DNA from: Owenia fusiformis | Taxonomy: Eukaryota > Annelida > Polychaeta > Sabellida > Oweniidae | Length of the DNA stretch: 64,000 nucleotides | Assembly (NCBI GenBank): GCA_903813345.2 | Contig: CAIIXF020000012.1 | Span: 6,905,615-6,969,614, forward strand | Direction: 5' to 3' | Part shown: positions 22,946 to 33,974 of the stretch, piece after piece | How the letters are laid out: each line of letters opens with the position of its first letter | Position numbering within the stretch: position 1 is the stretch's first letter | Notes under the pieces: generated by a model | The model's input: the letters and a program-made list of their open reading frames with translations, nothing else | What the model was told of the DNA's origin: nothing | The model's database searches: none | Position numbers and translations under genes: made by a program

Positions 22946-25900
22946 CAAAAAGAAATCCGCGAAAATTTATCAAAATTCATGATTCTCCAATTCCGCGCCT
23001 GAAAGCCAATTCTGTCTACACTCTGCAAAAATTGGATTCTAGGGGGAGTGACTTAAGTTTCTAAGTATTCTATTTAGTTTTTTAATTGTATCTATCCACA
23101 AGGTGATCTTATGAAACATACAAATTAGAAGAATCTGATTTGTGTAAAATGTGTAACAAAAGGGTTCAGTATTAGCTTTTCTCTATAATTTGTAGCTCAA
23201 TCAAAGTATTTGGATAAGAAGTTAGACATAGAAAAGTTGGATGAAGAGAGTAATCATATTATAAAATGTATTTTAAAAACTCAATTTGTAAAATGTATTT
23301 TACTGTAAAAGCTTGAAATCTTGATGTGTAAAAATGTATGTACAAGTTATTTTTTAAATATAGTATTTAATTAAAAAAAAATTCCAGGGAAGTATGCTTA
23401 GTTGTGAAAACTTACAGTCGGTAGTTGGCACCCTAAAACAATTTTCATTTCACATGCTCCCTCAGGTTATATCATGTACATGTAAAGGAACCTTTGCAAC
23501 AGAACAAAATAACCAATTGTATGAATTTAGATGACTTGATAATGATTGTTATACAAAGGGCAAAAGTGTTGGGCATGGGGTATTTGGGTACAGTTCATTC
23601 TGGATTAAAATATACACACATATTTATTGACTCTTAGAGGGTTAAATGTTACAATTCCAAGTATAGCATACAATTACACCAGCACTAAAAGCTTATGCAG
23701 AAAAAAACAGTATAACACAAAATGCTGATTCTATGGAATTTGGGATGGCAAGGCCCAAACTGTTAAAGAAGAAGACTGGTGAAATTGTAAGGACATCTTT
23801 CATTCTTGGGACACCAGGAAACATACATTTAGACTCTGATAATGGAGTGTTATCGATTTTAAGAGCATTTTTGTGTTTTTATCTTTATATGGAAAAACTC
23901 TCTATTGTTACACCCTATTCTGACTAACTAGTTCTTCAAAATGCATTTGTGCACTTTTCATTAATCTTTTTTGAAATTTAATTTCTGTAAATATTCTTCT
24001 AATCCTGCATAGAAGCATGCATGTACTTAAAGAGATGTTAATGAGACTTCTCTGTGGCATTTTTTCTTTATTCCTTTTTGTTTTGAATTTCTTTCACCAT
24101 AACTTTAAATAACTACTCATTATGCAACTTTTCACCACATAGAATTTTAAAATATTAAGTTTGAAAATTCCATTTTCATAATGGAGCTCAATGGGAAAAA
24201 CGACATAATTTGAATAATCTTCAAAAGTAGTGGCTCGATTTTCTTGAAATTGACAGATATAATAAATATTGGTAAGACGAAATGTTTGAAGAAAAATGAA
24301 GAAAATTCACCGTCCTGGTTACGCAAAATATAGAAAAAAATGTGAAATAATCATTAAAACCCGTAAAAATAGATTGAAGGGGGTGATATCATTTTTAATG
24401 TGCCTTTCACTACTACAGGGTAACCATAGTTTTGGTAATGGTTTACTAATTTTAAAATCTTCCAGCATGTGTATCAAGCACAAGTAATACAATAAGTGAG
24501 TTATCATTAATTGGAATGGTATTATTGTATTCCTTAACAATGATGACAAAAAATAAAATCGATCATATCACATACTAGTTCTTACCATCATGCTTATTTT
24601 ACCTGCTGAAGTTTAGGTCACTTGATGAGATATTCAGTAACATGCTGTCACTAGAAACAAAACTTGACACTAAAGAATCACTCGAAATAAACAATGTGAA
24701 TTCTACATATTTTCTTCTTTGGTAATACATCCATTCTTGAAAATTAACATTCAAAGCTTTTTAATGCAATCATAAATTTAGTGATCTGACCCTTAAAATA
24801 CTTTTCAGGGGGAATAGTTTGTCCACCTGTAGCCCTTAGGTGTTGCATCTTTTTCTAGGCCTACTAGAATACCTATTTCAGTGTGCAAGTTTAGCATTGT
24901 TTTCCCATTGATCATTTGAGTTCTCACGTCAATAACATATGGGAATAAAAATGATAAGATGTAGTTTCTTTTATTGTAAAAAATCAAAAATAATAGAAGG
25001 ATTGGTCAGGAAGGGAAGGGGTGAAATCCTTGGGATATATAAATTAATTACGTATAAGAAACATATTCATGTTTCTACAATTTAGGGTAACCCTGTGCAT
25101 TATTCTACTGGGCATGGTTATACCGGTGCAAAATATTACAAAAATATTATTTACTTATTATCATAATTCAATGTGACAATCCCAGTCTTATCTTAAAATT
25201 TGTCTATAATAGTTTGCTTGTAAGGTTGGACAAGCTGTCTATTAGGTTGATAGTATAAGATGTTGATTTTGCAAAGCCCTTATGGGCTTATTCTACAATA
25301 TGTAGAGTAACATATATGTAAGGGTGCCAGTATGTACTCCAGTATACAGTAAATAAACAAAGGAGTATTTTGGTCATTACTCAATACATCTCATAATAAA
25401 CACTACATGAAGTGTTTTCTATGCAATGATTATATACAGGCACTTATTAATTCATTGTTACTGCGAATTTCAAAAGCCTCCAAATTGTGTGGAATAGAGC
25501 AGGCAATGATTTTCAGTTTCAAGCAGGTTTTAGTACATTCTGACCAATTGTATTTTCAGACTTATTCTTTTCATGATTATGTAATTCTGACCTACATATC
25601 TGCTTAACATCTCTTTAAAATCTTCTATCACAGCGGAAAATTTACTATTATGAATGCTGACAGTTGTAACAATAAAGTTGCATCATCAAATTTTAATTTG
25701 AGTTATTTGCCAATGATAGGGATACATACTTCTGGTTGGCGGACTTATTAATTCCAATACAAACAGCACTTTAAATGAAAAAATTAGATTACAGTTTTGA
25801 ATTCCTTTAGTTCATAATATTTCAACTTTAACTTGATGGACCAAGTCACTGTGCAAATTGAAATAATAATATAGAATTAATTTATCCAAAATTAAACAGG

Positions 25901-26514
25901 TATCAATGAATTCATTGAAGTGATCAGTTCAGTTAACAAACAATTAATTATTCATTTAGATTTATTCGAGTTATTGCGAACTTGTAAAAGTACATCAAGG
26001 GTAGATTACTGTAAGAGTCAGATTGACCTCTTAATGGTTTTAAAATTAATTATCTGTTAGGTGAATCAGTAGTGTAAATGATCACACATTAACTGGGACA
26101 TTAATGATGAGAAATAATCTGTAAGTTGTCTATTAATAGGGTATACATGGTATTTTAGACTTCAGAAGTGATCTAGTAGTATAATATTGGAGGTATTTAC
26201 ATTGCTAATATAACTCATGAATATAATTCATTTTTAGCTAGTTAAGGGATCAATTTGACTCTATCTATGCTATGTCAATCAGTAATGTAAATGATTTAAT
26301 CCAAAATCAATCAATGTAAATGAAGAATATTGTATATAAATAGTGTATTAACATTAACAATGTTTTCTTATTGTTCAATAAATCTTCAAAAATAAATTGT
26401 TCAACTAATATATCACTTGTTTTAGGTAATGGTAAAAAGGGTTGTGATAATACCAACTTACAGAACATGATCTACAAAAAGGGTACTAGTAAGATATAAG
26501 TGTAGATTAGTGTG
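22946..26514. other. Long intergenic block, nothing recognised
   Basis: No supported gene in about 3.5 kb. Frames of 60-76 codons (23733-23927 +, 24296-24487 +, 24319-24549 -, 24805-24987 -, 25407-25607 +) lack motifs and splice context. Confidence 0.4.
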
Positions 26515-27367
26515 ACAATAGAGAGATTTCGCACATAAGTGAAAGTACAACTTATACATATACGTATAGTTTAAAGGGTCATGTCGAACTATTACATTTA
26601 CTAAAATCAATTTTAAATTGTACTTAATGGAACATATCTATTCCCGATATAGAAAAGCTCCATCAACTAGAGACTGTGAATGCACTGTCATCTGCACGTG
26701 TAGATTATGCACACTATAATTAAATGCTTGCTTCCATGTCCTAGTAGTTGTAGTGTATTATAAACACGATCCTTTAAAGTGAGTCATGATCCTTTAAAGT
26801 GAGTCATTAAATAAACAAGTTGATTATTTCAAAGTTTTCATGATCAGTATAAGTTCAATGAACTTACAAAACGGTATATATATGATAAACGTATACAGTT
26901 GGATCTCCGTATAAAGCTTTACCTACATGTGTGTGGAACAATTGACCGCAAGCATTTTTTAAAATTAATTGGCTGAGTAGGAACAGTATCCAATCAAATA
27001 CTTTAACCATCAATTTTAAACATCAATCAAACCAGTAGGTTCTAGCAATTACTGGAAACGACCCATTTAGTAGCTCAACAAATGACATACAGGGTGTTTC
27101 ATAACGAGCATCTCCAAAAAGTCAATTTGAGAATAGATAGGTCTATAACATATGTAGTATATATGAGCCTATTTTATTCTAGAAAAACACATTTGGATCA
27201 ACTAAACATGCTAAAATTCAAGAAAGTACAAATGGCATCCCTTTGACCTTTATTTATTACAGTCCAAGAAGATCTTTCCTGACGAAAAGCCAACATTTTG
27301 TACGTTTACTTATAAGTATAAGTATACGTTATAAGTTGTACTTTCATGCCATGCGAAATCTCTCTAT
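26515..27367. mobile_element. Inverted-repeat DNA element, right end split by the LTR element
   Basis: The left terminus (26515-~26566, acaatagagagatttcgca...) is mirrored by ...tgcgaaatctctctat ending at 27367. The missing last bases (tgt) resume at 45716-45718, after the retroelement and its duplicated CTAT. Sub-terminal blocks such as gaaagtacaacttata are also mirrored. The interior (about 740 bp) has no frame. Within it, gatcctttaaagtgagtcat occurs twice in tandem at 26768-26807. A full length of about 856 bp is inferred for the element before it was interrupted. Confidence 0.7.
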
Positions 27368-27866
27368 TGTAACAAAATTTTGATTTTAAATTTTTTGATT
27401 TAAGTGCTTCACAGTTGAGATTATTAAGATCTTTGATTGTAGTATCGATTAAAGCACTTTATTTGTACTTACAGAGGTGTTAGCAACTTTTTATTTTATC
27501 GAGTTCAGATTTAGTTAATGTTGATCGGGTAGTTTTACCAGTGACTATGGTTACGGTTGATCGAGAACTCTTGACTATCATTTTACAGAAATTATCACTT
27601 CCTGCTTTCAATTCGATCAAATCGAAGCGTAATTAGACTAGATAACGATCATTTATGGTTATATTTATTGAGTTTATACTATAATCTTGTTGATTATGTA
27701 CCAAACATGTATTGATATTGGGTGTATAAGCCGAGATCGTGATTTGTAAGTGAAGCCAGTTATTTTTACGAAACTAATATCCTGATTCAGTGATTACATC
27801 CGGTGACGAGGTATTGCATCAGCCCATTAATCACTTGTTAGGTTCGTGTGCAAAACCTGTCTGGGG

Positions 27867-27874
27867 TATAAATA
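27867..27874 (+). promoter_or_regulatory. TATA box of the LTR promoter
   Basis: TATAAATA lies 500 bp inside LTR 1, in a locally GC-richer context (ctgggg before it, cagagcacgg after it). The same box is at 34474 and 41081 in LTRs 2 and 3. Confidence 0.6.
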
Positions 27875-27959
27875 CAGAGCACGGATCACTCCTAGCAGAC
27901 ACGTAGGCAACTTTTGGTTGGAACACATCTCCCGTGCCCGTGTTTCATTTGAGGATTGA

Positions 27960-28525
27960 TGAGAAACTTAGAAGATTTGCTGGATCGAGGAACTTTGTCA
28001 TTTCCAGACATAGTCTAGATAACTCCATCCTGATTGAAGTAATACTGCTGAACCGAGAAACTTTGTCATTTCCAGGCAAAGTTAGAATATTTCAGCCCGA
28101 TTGAAGCAATACTGCTGAACCGAGAAACTTTGTCATTTCCAGGCAAAGTTTTAGAATATTTCAGCCCGATTGAAGAATTACTGCTGGACCGAAAAACTTT
28201 GTCAATTCCAGGCATAGTTTAGAATATTCCAGCCCGTTTGATGAAATACTGCTGAACCGAGAAACTTTGTCATTTCCAGGCAAAGTTTTAGAATATTTCA
28301 GCCCGATTGAAGAATTACTGCTGGATCGAGGAACTTTGTCAATTCCAGGCATAGTTTAGAGTATTCCAGCCCGTTTGATGAAATACTGCTGAACCGAGAA
28401 ACTTTGTCATTTCCAGGCAAAGTTTTAGAATATTTCAGCCCGATTGAAGAATTACTGCTGGACCGAGAAACTTTGTCATTACCAGACTTAGTTTACATTA
28501 TTCCAGCCTGATTGAGAAGGAGTGT
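27960..28525 (+). repeat. LTR minisatellite a (~68-bp units, about 7-8 copies)
   Basis: Units carry 'ctgctg(a/g)accgagaaactttgtcatt(t)ccaggca(a/t)agttt' and 'cagcccg(a/t)ttgaagaa'. Repeated at +6607 and +13214. A related 'ttaacttgagaaactttgccatttt' array follows at 28575-28790. Minus-strand frames over it are artefacts. Confidence 0.85.
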
Positions 28526-28799
28526 CATCAACTTGTATTTTCAGGTGTTATTAAGTAACTTGTTTTTTTATATTGTTAACTTGAGAAACTTTGCCATTTT
28601 TCGAAATCAATTGTTAACTTGAGAAACTTTGCCATTTTCGAGATCAAGAAACTTATTTAGCAATTAATGTTTTTCTTTTGTTAACTTGAGAAACTTTGCC
28701 ATTTTTGAGGTTGAGAAACTTACATTATTCTTTTCATAATTTAGTTAACTTGAGAAACTTAGCCATTTTTAGATCAGTTATTTGTCAGCAATTTGTTGA

Positions 28800-30345
28800 C
28801 TGAAGAAATACTGCTGGATTAAGGAACTTTGCCATTTCCAGACGAAGTTCATAATATTCCAGCCTGATTGAGGAACTTTGCTGGATCGAGAAACTTTGTC
28901 ATTTCCCGACATAGTTTATACAATATTCCAGCCTGACTGAAGAAATACTGCTGGACTGAGGAACTTTGCCATTTCCAGACAAAGTTCATAATATTCCAGC
29001 CTGATTGAGGAACTTTGCTGGATTGAGAAACTCTGTCATTTTCCGACATAGTTTATACAATATTCCAGCCTGACTGAAGAAATACTGCTGGACTGAGGAA
29101 CTTTGCCATTTCCAGACAAAGTTCATAATATTCCAGCCTGATTGAGGAACTTTGCTGGATTGAGAAACTCTGTCATATCCCGACATAGTTTATACAATAT
29201 TCCAGCCTGACTGAAGAAATACTGCTTGACTGAGGAACTTTGCCATTTCCAGACAAAGTTCATAATATTCCAGCCTGACTGAAGAAATACAGCTGGACTG
29301 AGAAACTCTGTCATAGTTTATACAATATTCCAGCCTGACTGAAGAAATACAGCTGGACTGAGAAACTCTGTCATAGTTTATACAATATTCCAGCCTGACT
29401 GAAGAAATACTGCTTGACTGAGGAACTTTGCCATTTCCAGACAAAGTTCATAATATTCCAGCCTGACTGAAGAAATACAGCTGGACTGAGAAACTCTGTC
29501 ATTTCCCGACATAGTTGATACAACTCCAGCCTGTTTGAAGGACTCTGCTGGATTGAGGAATATTCCAGCTTGATTGAGGAAATACAGCTGGACTGAGAAA
29601 CTCTGTCATTTCCCGACATAGTTTATACAATATTCCAGCCTGACTGAAGAAATACAGCTGGACTGAGAAACTCTGTCATTTCCCGACATAGTTGATACAA
29701 CTCCAGCCTGTTTGAAGGACTCTGCTGGATCGAGGAATATTCCAGCTTGATTGAGGAAATACAGCTGGACTGAGAAACTCTGTCATTTTCCCGACATAGT
29801 TTATACAATATTCCAGCCTGACTGAAGAAATACTGCTGGACTGAGGAACTTTGCCATTTCCAGACAAAGTTCATAATATTCCAGCCTGATTGAGGAACTT
29901 TGCTGGATTGAGAAACTCTGTCATATCCCGACATAGTTTATACAATATTCCAGCCTGACTGAAGAAATACAGCTGGACTGAGAAACTCTGTCATAGTTTA
30001 TACAATATTCCAGCCTGACTGAAGAAATACTGCTTGACTGAGGAACTTTGCCATTTCCAGACAAAGTTCATAATATTCCAGCCTGACTGAAGAAATACAG
30101 CTGGACTGAGAAACTCTGTCATTTCCCGACATAGTTGATACAACTCCAGCCTGTTTGAAGGATTCTGATGGATCGAGGAATATTCCAGCTTGATTGAGGA
30201 AATACAGCTGGACTGAGAAACTCTGTCATTTTCCCGACATAGTTTATACAATATTCCAGCCTGACTGAAGAAATACTGCTGGACTGAGGAACTTTGCCAT
30301 TTCCAGACGAAGTTCATAATATTCCAGCCTGATTGAGGAACTTAG
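28800..30345 (+). repeat. LTR minisatellite b (~68-bp and 137-bp higher-order units)
   Basis: Alternating units ('gaggaactttgccatttccagac' and 'gagaaactctgtcatttcccgac', each ending in a 'tattccagcctga(c/t)tga' block) form 137-bp dimers. Deleted and rearranged variants are interspersed. The same array is at 35407-36952 and 42014-43559. The many 60-108-codon minus-strand frames are translations of this repeat. Confidence 0.9.
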
Positions 30346-30980
30346 AGGATCTTCATCGCTGTTGCCTGTTGGGGACGTTGAATAGTGTCACCCCCGATCT
30401 GGATGACTTTGTTGGAAACTAAGTACGAGACACTTAGTTTATTTAAGAACTACTGGGAATCTTAGGCAGATTCCACATATTGAAGAACTTAGAGGATCTT
30501 CATCGCTGTTGCCTGTTGGGGACGTTGAATAGTGTCACCCCCCGATCTGGATGACTTTGTTGGAAACTAAGTACGAGACACTTAGTTTATTTAAGAACTA
30601 CTGGGAATCTTAGGCAGATTCCACATATTGAAGAACTTAGAGGATATTCATCGCTGTTGCCTGCTGGGGACGTTGAATAGTGTCACCCCCGACATGGATG
30701 ACTTTGTTGGAAACTAAGTACAAGACACTTAGTTTATTTAGGAACTACTGGGAATCTTAGGCAGATTCCACATATTGAGTAACCTAGAGGATCTTCATCG
30801 ATGTTGCCTGTTGGGGACGTTGAATAGTGTCACCCCCGACTTGGATGACTTTGATGAAAACTAAGTACGAGACACTTAGTTTATTTAGGAACTACTGGGA
30901 ATCTTAGGCAGATTCCACATATTGAGGAACTAAGTACGAGACACTTAGTTTATTTAGGAGCTACTTGGAATCTTAGGCAG
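30335..30980 (+). repeat. LTR minisatellite c (~148-bp units) with a palindromic stem-loop
   Basis: Four full units and one partial unit start with 'gaacttagaggat(c/a)ttcatcg'. Each holds aaactaagt-acgagac-acttagttt, a 9-bp perfect stem with a 7-nt loop, at 30416-30440, 30564-30588, 30711-30735, 30858-30882 and 30928-30950. Repeated in LTRs 2 and 3. Confidence 0.85.
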
Positions 30981-30984
30981 ATTC

Positions 30985-32040
30985 CACATATTGAAGAACT
31001 TAGAGGATCTTCATCGATTTAGGAGCTACTGGGAATCTTAGGCAGATTCCACATATTGAAGAACTTAGAGGATCTTCATCGATTTAGGAGCTACTGGGAA
31101 CTTAGGCAGATTCCACATATTGAGGAACTTAGAGGATCTTCATCGATTTAGGAGCTACTGGGAATCTTAGGCAGATTCCACATATTGAAGAACTTAGAGG
31201 ATCTTCATCGATTTAGGAGCTACTGGGAATCTTAGGCAGTTTCCACATATTGAAGAACTTAGAGGATCTTCATCGATTTAGGAGCTAATGGGAATCTTAG
31301 GCAGATTCCACATATTGAAGAACTTAAAGGATCTTCATCGATTTAGGAGCTACTGGGAATCTTAGGCAGATTCCACATATTGAAGAACTTAGAGGATCTT
31401 CATCGATTTAGGGGCTACTGGGAATCTTAGGCAGATTCCACATATTGAAGAACTTAGAGGATCTTCATCGATTTAGGAGCTACTGGGAATCTTAGGCAGA
31501 TTCCACATATTGAAGAACTTAAAGGATCTTCATCGATTTAGGAGCTACTGGGAATCTTAGGCAGATTCCACATATTGAAGAACTTAGAGGCTCTTCATCG
31601 ATTTAGGAGCTACTGGGAATCTTAGGCAGATTCCACATATTGAAGAACTTAGAGGATCTTCATCGATTTAGGAGCTACTGGGAATCTTAGGCAGATTCCA
31701 CATATCGAAGAACTTAGAGGATCTTCATCGGTTTAGGAGCTACTGGGAATCTTAGGCAGATTCCACATATTGAAGAACTTAGAGGATCTTCATCGATTTA
31801 GGAGCTACTGGGAATCTTAGGCAGATTCCACATATTGAGGAACTTAAAGGATCTTCATCGATTTAGGAGCTACTGGGAACTTAGGCAGATTCCACATATT
31901 GAGGAACTTAGAGGATCTTCATCGATTTAGGAGCTACTGGGAATCTTAGGCAGATTCCACATATTGAGGAACTTAAAGGATCTTCATCGATTTAGGAGCT
32001 ACTGGGAATCTTAGGTAGATTCCACATATTGAGGAACTAA
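30985..32040 (+). repeat. LTR minisatellite d (65-bp units, about 16 copies)
   Basis: The unit is gatttaggagctactggg...ttccacatattgaagaactt...ttcatc, nearly uniform with scattered single-base changes. It equals the 148-bp unit of array c with the central ~83 bp removed, so d probably arose from c by deletion and expansion. Repeated at 37592-38647 and 44199-45254. Confidence 0.9.
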
Positions 32041-32498
32041 GTTGATTCCAGGCTTAGTTATTTTATTTCAGGCCAGCTTGAGATTTGCCTTCATTGAGAG
32101 ACTGTTATTCCAAGGCATAATCACTGAAGCTGTAATGAGAGACTGTAATTCCCAGATTTATACCTAGCTAAATTGAACAAGTCCAGAGCTCAAGAGACAA
32201 TTGAGAGTACAAGCATTTTCGTATAGAGGACTCTAATATTAGTGCTTCGAAAACTATCATCGCATATAAAGGACTTTAACCTTAGTGCCTCAGTAACTGA
32301 AGTAAAGCAAATACATCGATTTTCATGTATTATTTTGACGGGCTAAAACGCCACAATATACGTGTTATTGTATTTAATTGTATATGAGTTGTTATGTACA
32401 GATTTCCCACGTGTATATTTAACGTATACCCTGAGACCCACAGTGACACAGTCTATTAAACAACATCCACACTACCATAATTAGGCTGAATGTTACAC

Positions 32499-32516
32499 TG
32501 GTGGCAGTGGTGGGAT
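32499..32516 (+). other. Primer binding site (tRNA-Leu type)
   Basis: TGGTGGCAGTGGTGGGAT lies one base after LTR 1. It is complementary to the 3' end of animal leucine tRNAs (…CCACCA), perfect over the first nine bases and with about one difference after that, judged from memory of the tRNA. Same site at 39106-39123. It fixes the orientation as plus. Confidence 0.75.
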
Positions 32517-32554
32517 AACGTGTGAAATCATAGATTACATATACTTCACCCGAG

Positions 32555-33652
32555 ATGGAGAAAGAGTCTGATCTTCCACCTCCTCCTGATGTTGTGAATA
32601 GAGCCGATAGTGATTTGGAGAAGACAGTAGTTACGAAAACAGGTGCTGAAGAGATGGATAGCCCCAGAGCTGGTAATGATACTGTGCTAGTGCAAAGAGA
32701 AGATGAAGTGACTCACTCGGTGTCTCCTGAGATGTCAACGCCAAGTTCAGGAGAAAGAATGAAAAATACAACTTGGGAAGTGGAGAACAGTGATTCTCCT
32801 AGTCTTTGGAGTGTAGGGTATAACTATTGGGCTGAAAAGGAGTTAGAAAACACCCAGTCTCCAGTCCGTAGCGATGTAAGAGACTCATCAAGAAGGCGTA
32901 CATTACCCTTAACCCCAACCGTAACTGATAGACAATCATCGAGTTTAGTACAGGCGAAAGGTGACGAAATGTTAACCATGATGAATGAGACCGTTGTAGC
33001 TCAGCAGCGTCAAATACAGATGTTGACAGAGGCTCAACAAAACTGTATGATGCAAGTTTTAGAAACACAACAGAGTCTGATGATGGGATTTAGGGAGTCC
33101 TTGCAAATACAAATCGATAGCATTAGTAAACTTGCAGAACAGTTTCAAGTCAGTAAGGAGACTCAAGAGAGACGACTACAAGATATGCGGAATCGATTAG
33201 TAGAAGGTTTTCAGAAGCTCAAGTGTAGCCATGTTGATGTCCAAGAAAAAATGGACGGAGTAGATAAGACAAACCAGATGTTAGAGGAGATGGGAAAAGA
33301 TATACAAGGCCAGGTGGAATATACAGAAAAACCTAAGAAGACTCAGGTATTGGAAAAACCGAGCCAGTATACTGTTGAATCAAAGGGAAGTACATTTCGG
33401 AACTTGGAATGTTATTATTGCCATAAATTCGGTCATAGAATAGCCGACTGCTACTCCAGGAGACGGGCACAAGAACGGGCACCGGAAGTCCATGAGAGAC
33501 GGTCTCATGTAGCGACAGGGAGATATTTATCCCCCAAAGATAAAGGGGTTGTGTCCGCTCGAGACACTAAAAGGAAAGTGGCTCCGGAAAGAGTATGTGA
33601 CACGGATAGTTATGGGAGAAATAATCATCATTCCCTTACCAAGAGACACTAA
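32555..33652 (+). CDS. Gag-like protein with CCHC zinc knuckle, internal copy 1
   Basis: A 365-codon frame starts at the first ATG after the primer binding site (cccgagATGG context). Residues 1-130 are acidic, Ser/Pro-rich and probably disordered. Residues about 135-250 are Gln/Met/Glu-rich and helical, a likely coiled coil. Residues 286-299 (CYYCHKFGHRIADC) are a CX2CX4HX4C zinc knuckle, followed by a basic tail (RRRAQERAP...). This layout fits a retrotransposon nucleocapsid/Gag that binds the element RNA. No protease, RT, RNase H or integrase follows, so the element must borrow them. I cannot see a clear capsid domain. The frame is intact and identical to the second copy, consistent with recent activity or selection. 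Confidence 0.85.
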   Translation: MEKESDLPPPPDVVNRADSDLEKTVVTKTGAEEMDSPRAGNDTVLVQREDEVTHSVSPEMSTPSSGERMKNTTWEVENSDSPSLWSVGYNYWAEKELENTQSPVRSDVRDSSRRRTLPLTPTVTDRQSSSLVQAKGDEMLTMMNETVVAQQRQIQMLTEAQQNCMMQVLETQQSLMMGFRESLQIQIDSISKLAEQFQVSKETQERRLQDMRNRLVEGFQKLKCSHVDVQEKMDGVDKTNQMLEEMGKDIQGQVEYTEKPKKTQVLEKPSQYTVESKGSTFRNLECYYCHKFGHRIADCYSRRRAQERAPEVHERRSHVATGRYLSPKDKGVVSARDTKRKVAPERVCDTDSYGRNNHHSLTKRH

Positions 33653-33974
33653 CTCGATAGTGAGCTTCAAACAAGACATTTAGGATGAGTATGATTTTGT
33701 CCTATATGTGAAGTTGACATTTAGCTGAGAGTTGTGAAAAGTTATTAATGTACACAGAGTTAGACCTTCAAATAGTTAGATATCTAGTGTTAGGGTTTTA
33801 GATAAGCTAGAGTTTAGAATATTCATTGTACATTGTATTGAAAGCTAGTTAACCTCGAGGTTAGAAAATTGTAAGATTGTATTTTGTAGGATAGCTAAGA
33901 TAGCAAAATTTTGTTATTTTTTTATTGTACTTTGGCTTGGTGTTGTTAACACCAAAATCATTGGATTGGAGGAG
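33653..33974 (+). other. 3' untranslated internal region and polypurine tract
   Basis: There are stops in all frames after the Gag-like gene. The tract ggattggaggag (33963-33974) sits directly before LTR 2 and fits a polypurine tract that primes plus-strand synthesis. The equivalent in copy 2 is at 40570-40581. No pol remnant is present in the 322 bp. Confidence 0.75.

Larger units (their letters stand above)
27368..32497 (+). mobile_element. Giant LTR 1 (5130 bp) of a gag-only retroelement
   Basis: The LTR runs from TGTAACA (27368) to TGTTACA (32497), with canonical TG...CA ends as a short inverted repeat. CTAT (27364-27367) precedes it. A TATA box (TATAAATA, 27867-27874) suggests transcription starts near 27900, and ATTAAA at 32454 is a candidate poly(A) signal. 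Between them lie only tandem repeats, so the R region would be about 4.5 kb. The length is far above the few hundred bp to 2 kb usual for animal LTRs. Confidence 0.9.

Noticed and set aside
23733-23927. Small plus-strand frame of 64 codons as a gene
   Set aside because: No motif, no splice signals and codon use like the AT-rich surroundings.
28161-30317. Many 60-108-codon minus-strand frames rich in SQSS and SGWNI words
   Set aside because: They are translations of LTR minisatellites, repeated at +6607 and +13214, with no start context or conservation beyond the DNA repeat.
27960-32040. Regularly spaced repeats resembling a CRISPR array
   Set aside because: Units are directly adjacent with no unique spacers, and the DNA is clearly eukaryotic LTR sequence.
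32799-33068. 89-codon frame on the minus strand inside the Gag-like gene (also at 39406)
   Set aside because: Antisense shadow of the intact plus-strand gene.
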